Below are positions 55,548 to 64,000 of a stretch of 64,000 bases of DNA, one piece after another. The stretch comes from Xylophilus rhododendri (lineage in GTDB: Bacteria; Pseudomonadota; Gammaproteobacteria; Burkholderiales; Burkholderiaceae_C). The number at the start of each line of letters is the position of its first letter. Positions within the stretch are counted from its first letter, which is position 1. Position numbers and translations under genes: made by a program. The stretch spans positions 124,001 to 188,000 of the forward strand of contig NZ_CP047650.1 in the NCBI RefSeq assembly GCF_009906855.1, written 5' to 3'. The notes under the pieces are model-generated. The model was not told where the DNA came from. It ran no database searches and was given only the letters and a program-made list of their open reading frames with translations.

Positions 55548-56174
55548 TTTGTCTCCTGCGCGGAGGGCGGAGCTGGGGCTGCGCGCCCCAGACCGCGCTC
55601 ACTTTCTTTGCTTCGCCAAAGAAAGTAAGCAAAGAAAGGCGACCCGACACCCGAGGCCCTTCGGGCACCGCTGCGGTACTCGCAAAGGCGGGGTCCACGA
55701 CAACTCGCTTCGCTCAAACAGGTCGTGGCCCTGATCCGCCTTTGCTCCGTTCCTCGCTCTCGGGCTAACGGGACCCGGGAACGGGAGCGGGGACAGCCAC
55801 TGCTTCGCAGGGTGACGGGCCGTCGCTGCGCTCGGCCCTGGCTGAAAGACCGAACGTGGCGAAGGGCGGGTATTCATCAACCAGCGGCCGAGCGCAGCGA
55901 CGGCCCGTTGCGCTGCGAAGCAGCCGCTGCCCCCGCTCCCGGGTCCCGTCTGCGGGTGAGTGAGGAGCGCAGCAAAAGCGGATCAGGGCCATGACCTGTT
56001 TGAGCGAAGCGAGTTGTCGTGGACCCCGCTTTTGCGAGCACCGCAGCGTGCCCCCTCCGCAGGAGGGGGACTCCCGCAGCCGGGTCGCCTTTCTTTGCTT
56101 ACTTTCTTTGGCGAAGCAAAGAAAGTGAGCGCGGTCTGGGGCGCGCAGCCCCAGCTCCGCCCTCCGCAGGAGAA
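55548..56174. repeat. Long inverted-repeat element, copy B (intact)
   Basis: About 627 bp. Outer arms 55558-55640 and 56085-56168 are exact reverse complements. The inner arms stay complementary up to a centre near 55860, broken only by variable loops such as GGCCCTTCGGGC on the left and CCCCCTCCTGCGGAGGGGG on the right. It is nearly identical to copy A in order and orientation, about 5 kb away. It lies between the DUF808 5' end and the purL 3' end (22 bp from its stop). It could fold into one giant cruciform or into a series of small hairpins. Confidence 0.93.
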
Positions 56175-56196
56175 CAGCAAAGAAGCAAAAAGCGCC

Positions 56197-59100
56197 TCAC
56201 CCCACAAACCGCCGAGCGTTATGCCAAAGGTGCATCCAGGGACTGAACCCACCCACATCCCCCCCCGTCCAGCTCATCTGCACATTCCGGAACACCCGCT
56301 CAGGATGCGGCATCAGCGCAGTGAACCGCCCATCCGGCGTAGTCACACCAGTCAGACCACCAGCACTGCCGTTGGGGTTGAACGGGTACTGCTCAGTCGC
56401 CTGCCCGGTGTGGTCCACATACCGCATGGCAGGCAGCACCTGAGCCGCATCCCCCCGGTGCGCGAAATTCGCATACCCCTCGCCATGCGCGACAGCAATC
56501 GGCAGCCGCCACCCCTCCATCCCCTGCAGGAAGATGCTGGGCGACTTCAAGACTTCGACCATCGCCAGCCGAGCCTCGAAGCGCTCGCTCTGGTTCGTCG
56601 TGAACCGCGGCCAGGCCGAAGCCCCCGGAATGATGTCCGCCAGCTCGGCGAACATCTGGCAGCCATTGCAGATGCCCAGCCCGAAGGTATCGCCACGCCC
56701 GAAGAAGGCCGCGAACTGCGCCGCCAGCTCAGGATGGAAGGTGATGCTGCGCGCCCAGCCGATGCCGGCGCCCAGCGTGTCGCCATAACTGAAGCCGCCA
56801 CAGGCGACCACCCCCTTGAAATCGGGCAGACGGGCGCGGCCGGACATCAGGTCGGTCATGTGCACATCCACCGCCTCGAAGCCGGCGGTGTCGAAGGCAT
56901 AGGCCATCTCCACATGCGAGTTCACGCCCTGCTCGCGCAGGATGGCCACCCGCGGACGGGCCTGGCCAACAAGAGCCGGCGCCTGCGGCAGCTTCGAAGC
57001 CTCGGCGGGCACGGACCAGTGCAGCCCGGTGTCCTCGGGCACGCCGGCCGCCGCATGCTCGCTGTCCGCGCAGGCCGGGTTGTCGCGCTCGCGGTTGATC
57101 TTCCAGCTGACGCTGTCCCACACCTGGTGCAGGTCGAACAGGCTGGCGCTGAACACCGCCTTGGTGTCGCGCCAGATTTCCAGCTTGCCCTTGCCGACTT
57201 CCATCGAGGAGCTGGCCGGCCGGGTCTTGCCGACGAAATGGCTGTGCTTGGAGAGGCCGAAGGAGCGCAGGGTCTGCATGACCTCATTGCGCTCCGAGGT
57301 GCGCACCTGCAACAGCACGCCCAGCTCCTCGTTGAACAAGGCCTTGAGCGTGAGTTCCTCGCGCCGCGCCGACACCTGCTGCGACCAGTTCTTGGCATCG
57401 CCGTACTCGGCGCGGCTGTCGCTGATGCCGTCGCCTTCGGTGACCAGCATGTCCACGTTCAGCGCCACGCCCACATGGCCGGCGAAGGCCATCTCGGCGG
57501 CCGCGGCGAACAGGCCGCCGTCGCTGCGGTCGTGGTAGGCCAGGATGCGGCCCTGGGCGCGCAGGGTGTTGACGGCGTCGACCAGGCGGACCAGGTCCTG
57601 CGCGTCGTCCAGATCCGGCACCAGGTCGCCCGACTGGCCCAGCACCTGCGACAGGATGGAGCCGGCCATGCGGTGCTGGCCCTTGCCCAGGTCGATCAGG
57701 ACGAGGGTGGTGTCTTCCGTGGTGGCGTCGAGCTGCGGCGTGAGTGTGCCGCGCACGTCGGCGAGCGTGGCGAAGGCGGTGACGATCAGGCTGACCGGCG
57801 AGCTGACCTTGCGGGCCTCGCCGGCCTCATCCTTCCACTGGGTGCGCATGGACAGGGAATCCTTGCCCACCGGGATCGAGATGCCCAGCGCCGGGCACAG
57901 CTCCAGGCCCACGGCCTTGACGGTGGCGTAGAGCGCGGCGTCCTCGCCCGGCTCGCCGCAGGCGGCCATCCAGTTGGCCGAGAGCTTGACCCGGGGCAGC
58001 TCGATCGGCGCCGACAGCAGGTTGGTGATGGCCTCGGCCACCGCCATGCGGCCGGAAGCCGGCGCATCGAGTGCTGCCAGCGGCGTGCGTTCGCCCATGC
58101 TCATGGCTTCGCCGGCGAAACCGGCGTAGTCGGCCAGCGTGACCGCGCAATCGGCCACCGGCACCTGCCAGGGGCCGACCATCTGGTCGCGGTGGGTGAG
58201 GCCGCCCACGGTGCGGTCGCCGATGGTGATCAGGAAACGCTTGGAGGCGACCGTGGGATGCGAGAGCACCGCGATGGCCGACTGCTGCAGGTCCACGCCG
58301 GTCAGCTCCAGCGGCTGGAACCGGCGGGCCACCGTCTTCACGTCGCGGTGCATCTTGGGCGGCTTGCCCAGCAGCACGTTCATCGGCATGTCGACCGGCG
58401 GCGCCTCGGCGGCGGCTGCATCGGCCAGCACCAGCTGGCGCTCCTCGGTGGCCACGCCGACCACGGCGAAGGGGCAGCGCTCGCGTTCGCAGAAGGCCTT
58501 GAACTGTTCGAGGGATTCGGGGGCGATGGCCAGGACGTAGCGCTCCTGGCTTTCGTTGCACCAGATCTCCTTGGGCGCCAGGCCGGACTCTTCCAGCGGC
58601 ACGTCGCGCAGGCCGAAGCGGGCGCCGCGGCCGGCGTCGTTGGTCAGCTCGGGGAAGGCGTTCGACAGCCCGCCCGCGCCCACGTCGTGGATCGCCAGGA
58701 TGGGGTTGGCATCGCCCAGCATCCAGCAATGGTTGATGACTTCCTGCGCGCGCCGTTCGATCTCGGGATTGCCGCGCTGCACCGAGTCGAAATCGAGTTC
58801 GGCCGCATTGGCGCCGGTGGCCATGGAGCTGGCTGCGCTGCCGCCCATGCCGATGCGCATGCCGGGGCCGCCGAGCTGGATCAGCAGGGAGCCGGCGGGG
58901 AATTCGATCTTCTTGGTCAGGCCGGCATCGATGCTGCCCAGGCCGCCGGCGATCATGATGGGCTTGTGGTAGCCGCGGCGGAGGGTGTCCGCATCGCTGG
59001 CGATGGTCTGCTCGTATTCGCGGAAATAGCCCAGCAGGTTGGGCCGGCCGAATTCGTTGTTGAAGGCGGCGCCGCCGAGCGGGCCCTCGGTCATGATCTG

Positions 59101-60219
59101 CAGCGGGCTGGCGATGTGTTCGGGCTTGCCGTAGGCGTCGGCCTCCTCGGGCCAGAGCTTCGATACGGTGAAGCCGGTCAGGCCGGCCTTGGGCTTGCTG
59201 CCGCGGCCGGTGGCGCCTTCGTCGCGGATCTCGCCGCCGGCACCGGTGGAGGCACCGGGGAAGGGCGAGATGGCGGTCGGGTGGTTGTGCGTCTCGACCT
59301 TCATCAGCACATGCTGCAGCGACTGGCGGCGCTCGTACGCGGGCGCGGCGTCCGTCGCCTGGTCGGCCTTGCTGCTGGCCACGAACAGCTCGCGCTCCTG
59401 GCCTTCCATCACCGAGGCGTTGTCCGAATACGCGATCACCGTGTGCTGCGGGCTGGTGCGGTGGGTGTGGCGGATCATGCCGAAGAGGCTGTGGTCCTGC
59501 GGCTGGCCGTCGATGGTGAACTCGGCGTTGAAGATCTTGTGGCGGCAGTGTTCGCTGTTGGCCTGGGCGAACATCATCAGCTCGACGTCGGTCGGGTTGC
59601 GGCCCAGGCGGGTGAAGTTCTCCACCAGGTAGTCGATCTCGTCGCTGGCCAGGGCCAGGCCGAACTGGGTGTTGGCCTGCTCCAGCGCGGCGCGGCCGCC
59701 GGCCAGCAGGTCGACCTGCTCCATCGGCGCGGCGGGCAGCTCGGTGAACAGGCCTTTGGCGGCGGCTTCGCGGTCGAAGACCACCGATTCGGTCATGCGG
59801 TCATGCAGCAGCGCGGCCACGGCCTGCTGCTGTGCGGCATCCAGCGAGGCGCTGCCCAGCAGCGGCGCCTTCAGGGCGATGCGGTATTCGACCAGGCGCT
59901 CCACCCGGCGCACGGCCAGGCCGCAGTTGTGGGCGATGTCGGTGGCCTTGGAGGCCCAGGGCGAGACCGTGCCGAAGCGCGGCGACACCACCACACGCAC
60001 ACCCTCCGCCGTGCCCGTGTAGGGCTCGCCGTAGGTCAGCAGCGCGGCCAGGCGTTCGGTCTCGGTCGCATCCGGCGCCGCATCGGTGGCCACCAGGTGC
60101 ACGAAACGCGCGGAGATGCCGGTGATGCGGGGATGGATGGCCTGGAGCAGCGGCAGGAGCTGGCGGGCGCGGAAGTCGCTGACGGCGTTGCCGCCTTCGA
60201 AGATGATGTGCTGGGTCAC
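56197..60219 (-). CDS. purL: Phosphoribosylformylglycinamidine synthase (large single-chain form)
   Basis: 1340 residues. Converts FGAR to FGAM with glutamine and ATP in purine synthesis. N-terminal PurS-like region, two AIRS-type ATP domains with [22 protein letters not shown], and a C-terminal glutaminase. The glutaminase nucleophile Cys is in [13 protein letters not shown], the His/Glu in [10 protein letters not shown], and [14 protein letters not shown] is nearby. GTG 60219 ([12 protein letters not shown]) is the only sensible start. The final 100 codons sit in C/A-rich top-strand DNA next to copy B. Confidence 0.97.
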   Translation of the reverse strand: MTQHIIFEGGNAVSDFRARQLLPLLQAIHPRITGISARFVHLVATDAAPDATETERLAALLTYGEPYTGTAEGVRVVVSPRFGTVSPWASKATDIAHNCGLAVRRVERLVEYRIALKAPLLGSASLDAAQQQAVAALLHDRMTESVVFDREAAAKGLFTELPAAPMEQVDLLAGGRAALEQANTQFGLALASDEIDYLVENFTRLGRNPTDVELMMFAQANSEHCRHKIFNAEFTIDGQPQDHSLFGMIRHTHRTSPQHTVIAYSDNASVMEGQERELFVASSKADQATDAAPAYERRQSLQHVLMKVETHNHPTAISPFPGASTGAGGEIRDEGATGRGSKPKAGLTGFTVSKLWPEEADAYGKPEHIASPLQIMTEGPLGGAAFNNEFGRPNLLGYFREYEQTIASDADTLRRGYHKPIMIAGGLGSIDAGLTKKIEFPAGSLLIQLGGPGMRIGMGGSAASSMATGANAAELDFDSVQRGNPEIERRAQEVINHCWMLGDANPILAIHDVGAGGLSNAFPELTNDAGRGARFGLRDVPLEESGLAPKEIWCNESQERYVLAIAPESLEQFKAFCERERCPFAVVGVATEERQLVLADAAAAEAPPVDMPMNVLLGKPPKMHRDVKTVARRFQPLELTGVDLQQSAIAVLSHPTVASKRFLITIGDRTVGGLTHRDQMVGPWQVPVADCAVTLADYAGFAGEAMSMGERTPLAALDAPASGRMAVAEAITNLLSAPIELPRVKLSANWMAACGEPGEDAALYATVKAVGLELCPALGISIPVGKDSLSMRTQWKDEAGEARKVSSPVSLIVTAFATLADVRGTLTPQLDATTEDTTLVLIDLGKGQHRMAGSILSQVLGQSGDLVPDLDDAQDLVRLVDAVNTLRAQGRILAYHDRSDGGLFAAAAEMAFAGHVGVALNVDMLVTEGDGISDSRAEYGDAKNWSQQVSARREELTLKALFNEELGVLLQVRTSERNEVMQTLRSFGLSKHSHFVGKTRPASSSMEVGKGKLEIWRDTKAVFSASLFDLHQVWDSVSWKINRERDNPACADSEHAAAGVPEDTGLHWSVPAEASKLPQAPALVGQARPRVAILREQGVNSHVEMAYAFDTAGFEAVDVHMTDLMSGRARLPDFKGVVACGGFSYGDTLGAGIGWARSITFHPELAAQFAAFFGRGDTFGLGICNGCQMFAELADIIPGASAWPRFTTNQSERFEARLAMVEVLKSPSIFLQGMEGWRLPIAVAHGEGYANFAHRGDAAQVLPAMRYVDHTGQATEQYPFNPNGSAGGLTGVTTPDGRFTALMPHPERVFRNVQMSWTGGDVGGFSPWMHLWHNARRFVG

Positions 60220-60405
60220 GGTAGGGATCGCTGTGGGGATCACGACAAAGATCGCCGGGGCGGTCTTGCGGTCTTGGAAGAGGGCTCTACACCGGCCGGT
60301 CCGCTGACTGGGGACAGGTCGAAGGCGCGGAATTTTACCCTCAGCCGCAGTAGCCCCATGGGCAGCGTCCCGGCGGCGTCCGCGCCCGGATGGGATAATT
60401 CGGTG

Positions 60406-61230
60406 ATGAGCATCACCATCAAGAGCCGCGAGCAGATCGAGGCCATGCGCACCGCCTGCCGCCTGGCATCCGAGGTCCTGGACTACCTCACGCCCCACAT
60501 CCAGGTCGGCGTGACCACCAAGGAAATCGACCGGTTGGCCGCGGAATACATGCGCGGGCAGGGCACCGTCTCGGCCACCATCGGCTACGCACCCCCGGGC
60601 TATCCGCCCTACCCCGGCCATCTCTGCACCTCGCTCAACAACGTGGTCTGCCACGGCATCCCGAACGAGAAGCCGCTGAAGAAGGGCGACATCATGAATG
60701 TCGACGTCACCGTCATCACCCAGGACGGCTGGTACGGCGACAACAGCCGCATGTACCTGCTGGGCGAATGCACCAGCCAGGCCAAACGGCTGGTGCAGGT
60801 CACCTACGAGGCCATGTGGCTGGGCATCCAGCAGGTGCGCCCGGGCGCGCGGCTGGGCGACATCGGCGCGGCCATCCAGAAGTTCGCCGAGGGCAAGGGC
60901 TATACGGTGGTGCGCGAGTTCTGCGGCCACGGCATCGGCCAGAAGTTCCACGAAGAGCCCCAGGTGCTGCACTACGGCCGCCCGGGCACGCTGGAGGAAC
61001 TCAAGCCCGGCATGACCTTCACCATCGAGCCGATGATCAACGCCGGCCGGCGCGAGATCAAGGAATCCGGCAACGACGGCTGGACCATCGTCACCAAGGA
61101 CCGCAGCCTGTCGGCCCAGTGGGAGCACACGGTGCTGGTCACCGAGACCGGCTACGAGGTGCTGACCCTGTCGGCCGGCAGCCTGGCGCCGCCGGACTTC
61201 ATCACCAGCCCGCAGGCCGCCACGGCCTGA
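60406..61230 (+). CDS. map: Type I methionine aminopeptidase
   Basis: 274 residues. Removes the initiator Met. Metal ligands are seen in [21 protein letters not shown] (two Asp), [13 protein letters not shown] (His), TFTIEPMI (Glu) and WEHTVLVTE (Glu). [11 protein letters not shown] is the substrate-binding segment. GATAAT at 60394-60399 lies only 6 bases before the ATG, which could mean a leaderless mRNA. It is divergent from purL, and two candidate effector genes follow. Confidence 0.96.
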   Translation: MSITIKSREQIEAMRTACRLASEVLDYLTPHIQVGVTTKEIDRLAAEYMRGQGTVSATIGYAPPGYPPYPGHLCTSLNNVVCHGIPNEKPLKKGDIMNVDVTVITQDGWYGDNSRMYLLGECTSQAKRLVQVTYEAMWLGIQQVRPGARLGDIGAAIQKFAEGKGYTVVREFCGHGIGQKFHEEPQVLHYGRPGTLEELKPGMTFTIEPMINAGRREIKESGNDGWTIVTKDRSLSAQWEHTVLVTETGYEVLTLSAGSLAPPDFITSPQAATA

Positions 61231-61309
61231 TCCTGCCGGCCGCGCCGCTTCGCGCTGCGGCTCGGGTTTGCGTGTGGATGCGGCTGGCCGGCGCGGCCAC
61301 GGCGCTGGA

Positions 61310-61335
61310 ATGGCTCCTTTTTTGAGAGGAGCCAT
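61310..61335 (+). promoter_or_regulatory. Hairpin masking the ribosome binding site of the 61338 gene
   Basis: ATGGCTCC (61310-61317) and GGAGCCAT (61328-61335) are perfect complements around the 10-base loop TTTTTTGAGA. The Shine-Dalgarno GAGAGGAG (61324-61331) is half in the loop and half in the stem, 2 bases before ATG 61338. It could act as a translational gate or RNA thermometer. Confidence 0.55.
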
Positions 61336-61337
61336 CG

Positions 61338-62591
61338 ATGTTCATCCCCGACACCTCGGCCTGCGCGGCCGCCACCCGCCAGGCAGGGCACCAGGCGCAG
61401 GACCAGCGCGGGACCAGGGACGACCCGGCGCCGACCACCGCATACCGCGACGAGACCCTGGCGCCGCTCACCGGGCCGACCCTGCCGGCCACGGGCCTGG
61501 ACGTCCGCGCGGTACCCCGCACCTGCATCAGCCATCTGCCCCTGGCGCGCAACGCCGGGCCGCTGCACGCCTTGTGGCATTGCCCGCAAGGCGGCCCGTT
61601 CAGCGAACAGGCCGAACGCCTGGGCATCCGGGCCATCACCGGCTTCGTGCGCCAGCACATCACCGGCGCCGGCCTCACGATGAAGCCGCAACAGGCTTTC
61701 GGGCTCATCGAAACCCTGGGCAAGGAGACGGCCTCGCACCAGTTCCAGGATCTGCTGGACGCCCTGAAGCCGCATGCGATGGTGGCGCTCCAGGAGTACC
61801 TGGAGCACTGGGAACCCGGCCACCGTCCCCCTTTCGACAACCTCGGCGTGCGCTTTGCCTGTGCACGCATCCTGTCGCGGCTGCCGGTGCTGCGGCCCGA
61901 TCAGGTGCGGGAATGGACTGCCGCCTGCCAGCCGGTGTGGGGCCGCACGCCCTGGGCCATCGCCCTGTTCGACGACGTGGGGGCGGAAACCGGCATGAAC
62001 ATGCTGGTGCCGGTGCTACTGGCCGCCGGCCAGGCAGCCACGGAGCTGCAGCAGCAGATGCTGTCATGGGTGGCGGAGGGCATACGCCGCAACACCGACC
62101 GTTTTCCCGGCCGCCTCGGCCCGGGCGGGCCCGCCAAGCTCATCCGCATCGTCGCCCGCGTGATGCCCGGCGACGGGGGCAACGCGGTGTTCGGCGAGCT
62201 GATGCGGATCTGGGGCGTCCGCCTGCCGCCCTATCTGCTCAGCAAGCCCGAGCGGCGCCATGAGGACCTGGCGCAGATCACCCTCGCGGTGAACAAGCTC
62301 GACGACACCGCGGACCCGGCCGACAACTGCATCGTCGCGCTCGACGGGCTGCCCCTGCCGGTGGTGCAGGCCGTCGCCAGCGAGGCGATATCGAGGTTCA
62401 ACCAGCGCCGCCACGGCAAGCAGCTGACATTCATCCTGAACGCCAAGGATGCCGGCATGCTGGGCCGCCAGGCGATCGAGCAGCTCGCGCGGCAATACAA
62501 GCTGCCCAGCTTCCACCTGCACGATCGCGGGCTGGCCTATCTGCTTCCGGCGCCCCGTCCGGCTTCGAATCCGGCTTCCGACAAGACCTGA
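61338..62591 (+). CDS. Unknown protein, paralogue of the 62702 gene, candidate type III effector
   Basis: 417 residues, no known domain. The N-terminal 60 residues are Ala/Thr/Gln/Pro-rich ([17 protein letters not shown]), without a Sec signal or membrane span. The rest is helical. Alignment by eye with the next protein covers most of both: [35 protein letters not shown] and the C-terminal [22 protein letters not shown]. Only a degenerate PIP-like sequence is found upstream, so it may depend on another promoter or share one from map. Effector status is inferred from the paralogue. Confidence 0.72.
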   Translation: MFIPDTSACAAATRQAGHQAQDQRGTRDDPAPTTAYRDETLAPLTGPTLPATGLDVRAVPRTCISHLPLARNAGPLHALWHCPQGGPFSEQAERLGIRAITGFVRQHITGAGLTMKPQQAFGLIETLGKETASHQFQDLLDALKPHAMVALQEYLEHWEPGHRPPFDNLGVRFACARILSRLPVLRPDQVREWTAACQPVWGRTPWAIALFDDVGAETGMNMLVPVLLAAGQAATELQQQMLSWVAEGIRRNTDRFPGRLGPGGPAKLIRIVARVMPGDGGNAVFGELMRIWGVRLPPYLLSKPERRHEDLAQITLAVNKLDDTADPADNCIVALDGLPLPVVQAVASEAISRFNQRRHGKQLTFILNAKDAGMLGRQAIEQLARQYKLPSFHLHDRGLAYLLPAPRPASNPASDKT

Positions 62592-62614
62592 GCACCGGTG
62601 CACGCCGCGCCCGG

Positions 62615-62677
62615 TTCGCGCGAGGCGAGCAGGGTTCGGATGCACGGCGACCGGGCCCGCGCCGCCGCCCGTCGAAT
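62615..62677 (+). promoter_or_regulatory. PIP box upstream of the 62702 gene
   Basis: TTCGC-N15-TTCGG lies at 62615-62639 and fits TTCGB-N15-TTCGB exactly. After 32 bases comes TCGAAT (62672-62677), which matches YANNNT except at the A. ATG 62702 is 24 bases further. It lies in the 110-bp gap between the two paralogues. Confidence 0.75.
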
Positions 62678-62678
62678 G

Positions 62679-62701
62679 CCTGCTTTTGCAAGGAGAGCAG
62701 G
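62679..62701 (+). promoter_or_regulatory. Hairpin presenting the ribosome binding site of the 62702 gene
   Basis: CCTGCT (62679-62684) and AGCAGG (62696-62701) pair around an 11-base loop that contains AAGGAG. The stem abuts ATG 62702. The paralogous gene upstream also has a hairpin at its ribosome site, though with a different sequence. Confidence 0.45.
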
Positions 62702-63997
62702 ATGTTCGTTTCCAATTCGACGACCCAAACAAGCCACACGACACCCGGGCTGGAGCCTGCCGCCGAAGGCAAGACCGCCTCAACTCCGTCCGCAGTACCG
62801 CCATCACCGGGCGCAATGCATCCGGTTCTGGCCGGCCTGCTGGCACAGCCGCAGCCCGGCGCACTCTGCCCCCTGCCCCGCCTGCACATCGGCGATCTGC
62901 CCCGGTCCGCTGTGGCAAGCCGCATCGAAAAACTCTGGCACCTGCGCGATGGCCGGACCTTCCGCGACGAAGCCCGGCATTTCTCGGTGCCCCGGCTGGT
63001 GAGCTTCATCGAGGAGCAGATCGACGGCATGGAACTCACCATGGCGCTGGAGCAGTCCCTGGGCCTGATCCAGGTGTTCGGCAGGCGCAGCACCTCGGAC
63101 GCGCATTTTTGCGAGCTGCTGCGCGTGCTGGCGCCGCATGCGATCCCGGCATTGAGCCGCTACCAGCCCGATCAGTCCGCGACGGACCTCCATTGCATGC
63201 ACGAAGCCAATGCACGCATCCTCATCCGGCTGCCCGAACTGCCGCCGGAGCTGTCGCAGGCATGGCGCACCGCCTGCGCGCCGGTCTGGCGCCGCATCCG
63301 CTGGGCCGAGCGCCTGTTCGACAGCGCCAGCTCCGATCAACCGATCTATCTCGAAACCCTGGAGCGGGTGCTGCAAGCGGTGCAGCGTGCGCAGCCGGAG
63401 CTGGCCCAGGAGATGCTCTGCCACATCGCAGCCGGCATGCGATGCCAGCCTGCCGACCCGCTGCCGCCGGAAGGCAAGACCATGCACCACAGCCGGCTCA
63501 TGCGTTTCATCGCCGGCCTGCCGTCCTGCGCCGGCGCCAACGAGGTGCTGCGCGAGCTGATGCGGCTGTCCGGCCACGGCGCTGACACCGACTGGCTGAG
63601 CGACCCCGCGCGCCGGGAAGACGACCTGACCGGCATCGCGGCGGCCTTCACCAGGATCATCCCGCGGGACATGAGCACGGACGAGTCCGACAGCTCGCAG
63701 GACTCGCTCGAACCCGGCGAACTGCAGGACCCGGCCGATGGCCGGTGCCGCGGACAGAGCGGGGGCAGCTACGTGGTCCACCTCGAGGGCATGCCGCTGA
63801 ACGTGGTGCGCAGGGCCGCGTCGCAGGCGATGTCGCAGTTCGACCAGCGCTCCCAGGGACAAAAGCTGGTGTTCGTGCTGGGCGAGGGCCACGGCCGCCC
63901 GGAGCGCGCCGCGATCCGCCGGCTGGCGAGGCGAAACGCCCTGCAGCAATACCGCGAACAGCGGCAGCTGCTGAAGTTCGTACGCAAGCCGAGTTGA
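62702..63997 (+). CDS. Unknown protein, candidate HrpX/HrpB-regulated type III effector
   Basis: 431 residues, complete, stopping 3 bases before the window end. The N-terminal 40 residues are strongly Ser/Thr/Pro-rich (MFVSNSTTQTSHTTPG), as for type III secreted proteins, with no Sec signal. The body is helical with two Cys-containing helices. An acidic Ser/Asp linker (DMSTDESDSSQDSLEPGE, about 325-343) precedes a C-terminal domain shared with its paralogue (VHLEGMPLNVVRRAASQAMSQF). No enzymatic motif seen. The perfect PIP box is the main evidence for its role. Confidence 0.78.
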   Translation: MFVSNSTTQTSHTTPGLEPAAEGKTASTPSAVPPSPGAMHPVLAGLLAQPQPGALCPLPRLHIGDLPRSAVASRIEKLWHLRDGRTFRDEARHFSVPRLVSFIEEQIDGMELTMALEQSLGLIQVFGRRSTSDAHFCELLRVLAPHAIPALSRYQPDQSATDLHCMHEANARILIRLPELPPELSQAWRTACAPVWRRIRWAERLFDSASSDQPIYLETLERVLQAVQRAQPELAQEMLCHIAAGMRCQPADPLPPEGKTMHHSRLMRFIAGLPSCAGANEVLRELMRLSGHGADTDWLSDPARREDDLTGIAAAFTRIIPRDMSTDESDSSQDSLEPGELQDPADGRCRGQSGGSYVVHLEGMPLNVVRRAASQAMSQFDQRSQGQKLVFVLGEGHGRPERAAIRRLARRNALQQYREQRQLLKFVRKPS

Positions 63998-64000
63998 AGC

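Noticed and set aside
55960..60400. A very long open frame on the plus strand running from copy B through the antisense of purL into map
   Set aside because: It is the antisense shadow of purL in GC-rich DNA; only its last part, map, is a real gene.
61241..61275. Possible PIP box before the 61338 gene (TTCGC followed by TTTGC or TGCGT)
   Set aside because: Spacing is 13 rather than 15 for TTTGC, and the 15-spaced box TGCGT does not match; no YANNNT at the right distance.

Overview
The window is high-GC DNA that reads as one chromosome segment of a Burkholderiales bacterium, most likely Comamonadaceae. The reasons are gene content and order: a type IV pilin next to rib genes and nusB, several Bug/TctC solute receptors, a cyoABCD-surf1-regBA operon, and a riboflavin gene variant of the RibBX kind. 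Near-perfect PIP boxes (HrpX/HrpB targets) in front of unknown proteins suggest a plant-associated species with a type III secretion system, in the manner of Xylophilus or Paracidovorax. Genus is an inference.

Layout. 1-5.4 kb: end of a pilus gene, a type IV pilin, a RibD lacking its deaminase half, ribE, ribBX (apparent frameshift at the start), ribH, nusB, aminotransferase. 5.4-11.7 kb (minus): a three-gene operon of candidate type III effectors (two large helical paralogues around a YopT/AvrPphB-like cysteine protease candidate) behind a PIP box with a correctly spaced -10. 11.7-24.5 kb: ybgC-tolQRA (no tolB/pal), small proteins, hemH, a YigB-like phosphatase between two lower-GC genes, MOSC protein, MscS-type channel, AI-2E family permease. 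24.5-27.2 kb: TPP riboswitch with an RBS-masking hairpin in front of a TonB-dependent receptor, then two identical tRNA-Asn genes and a terminator. 27.2-32.3 kb: beta-barrel protein, unknown protein, chemotaxis receptor, SulP-like permease. 32.3-39.2 kb (minus): cyoABCD, SURF1, RegB/RegA-type two-component system. 39.3-40.8 kb: MFS symporter and bidirectional terminator. 40.8-49.9 kb: catabolic cluster with three Bug receptors (one frameshifted), IclR and LysR regulators, CoA-transferase, CoA-ester lyase, DHDPS-like aldolase and LigI-like hydrolase.

49.9-56.2 kb: two copies of a roughly 0.63 kb long inverted repeat, one split by an IS481-family insertion with a 6-bp target duplication, enclosing FAH hydrolase, AraC regulator, DHDPS-like lyase and DUF808 genes. 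On both copies the flanking DNA is strikingly GT-rich on the strand running towards the palindrome, and this bias enters the neighbouring coding regions. 56.2-64 kb: purL, map, then two tandem paralogous unknown proteins; the second has a perfect PIP box and both have hairpins at the ribosome binding site.

The most noteworthy material is the candidate effector set (5.4-11.7 and 61.3-64 kb), the palindromic elements with their symmetric composition footprint, and the riboswitch-controlled receptor. Starts are chosen from Shine-Dalgarno, signal peptide and family-length considerations; no database search was possible.
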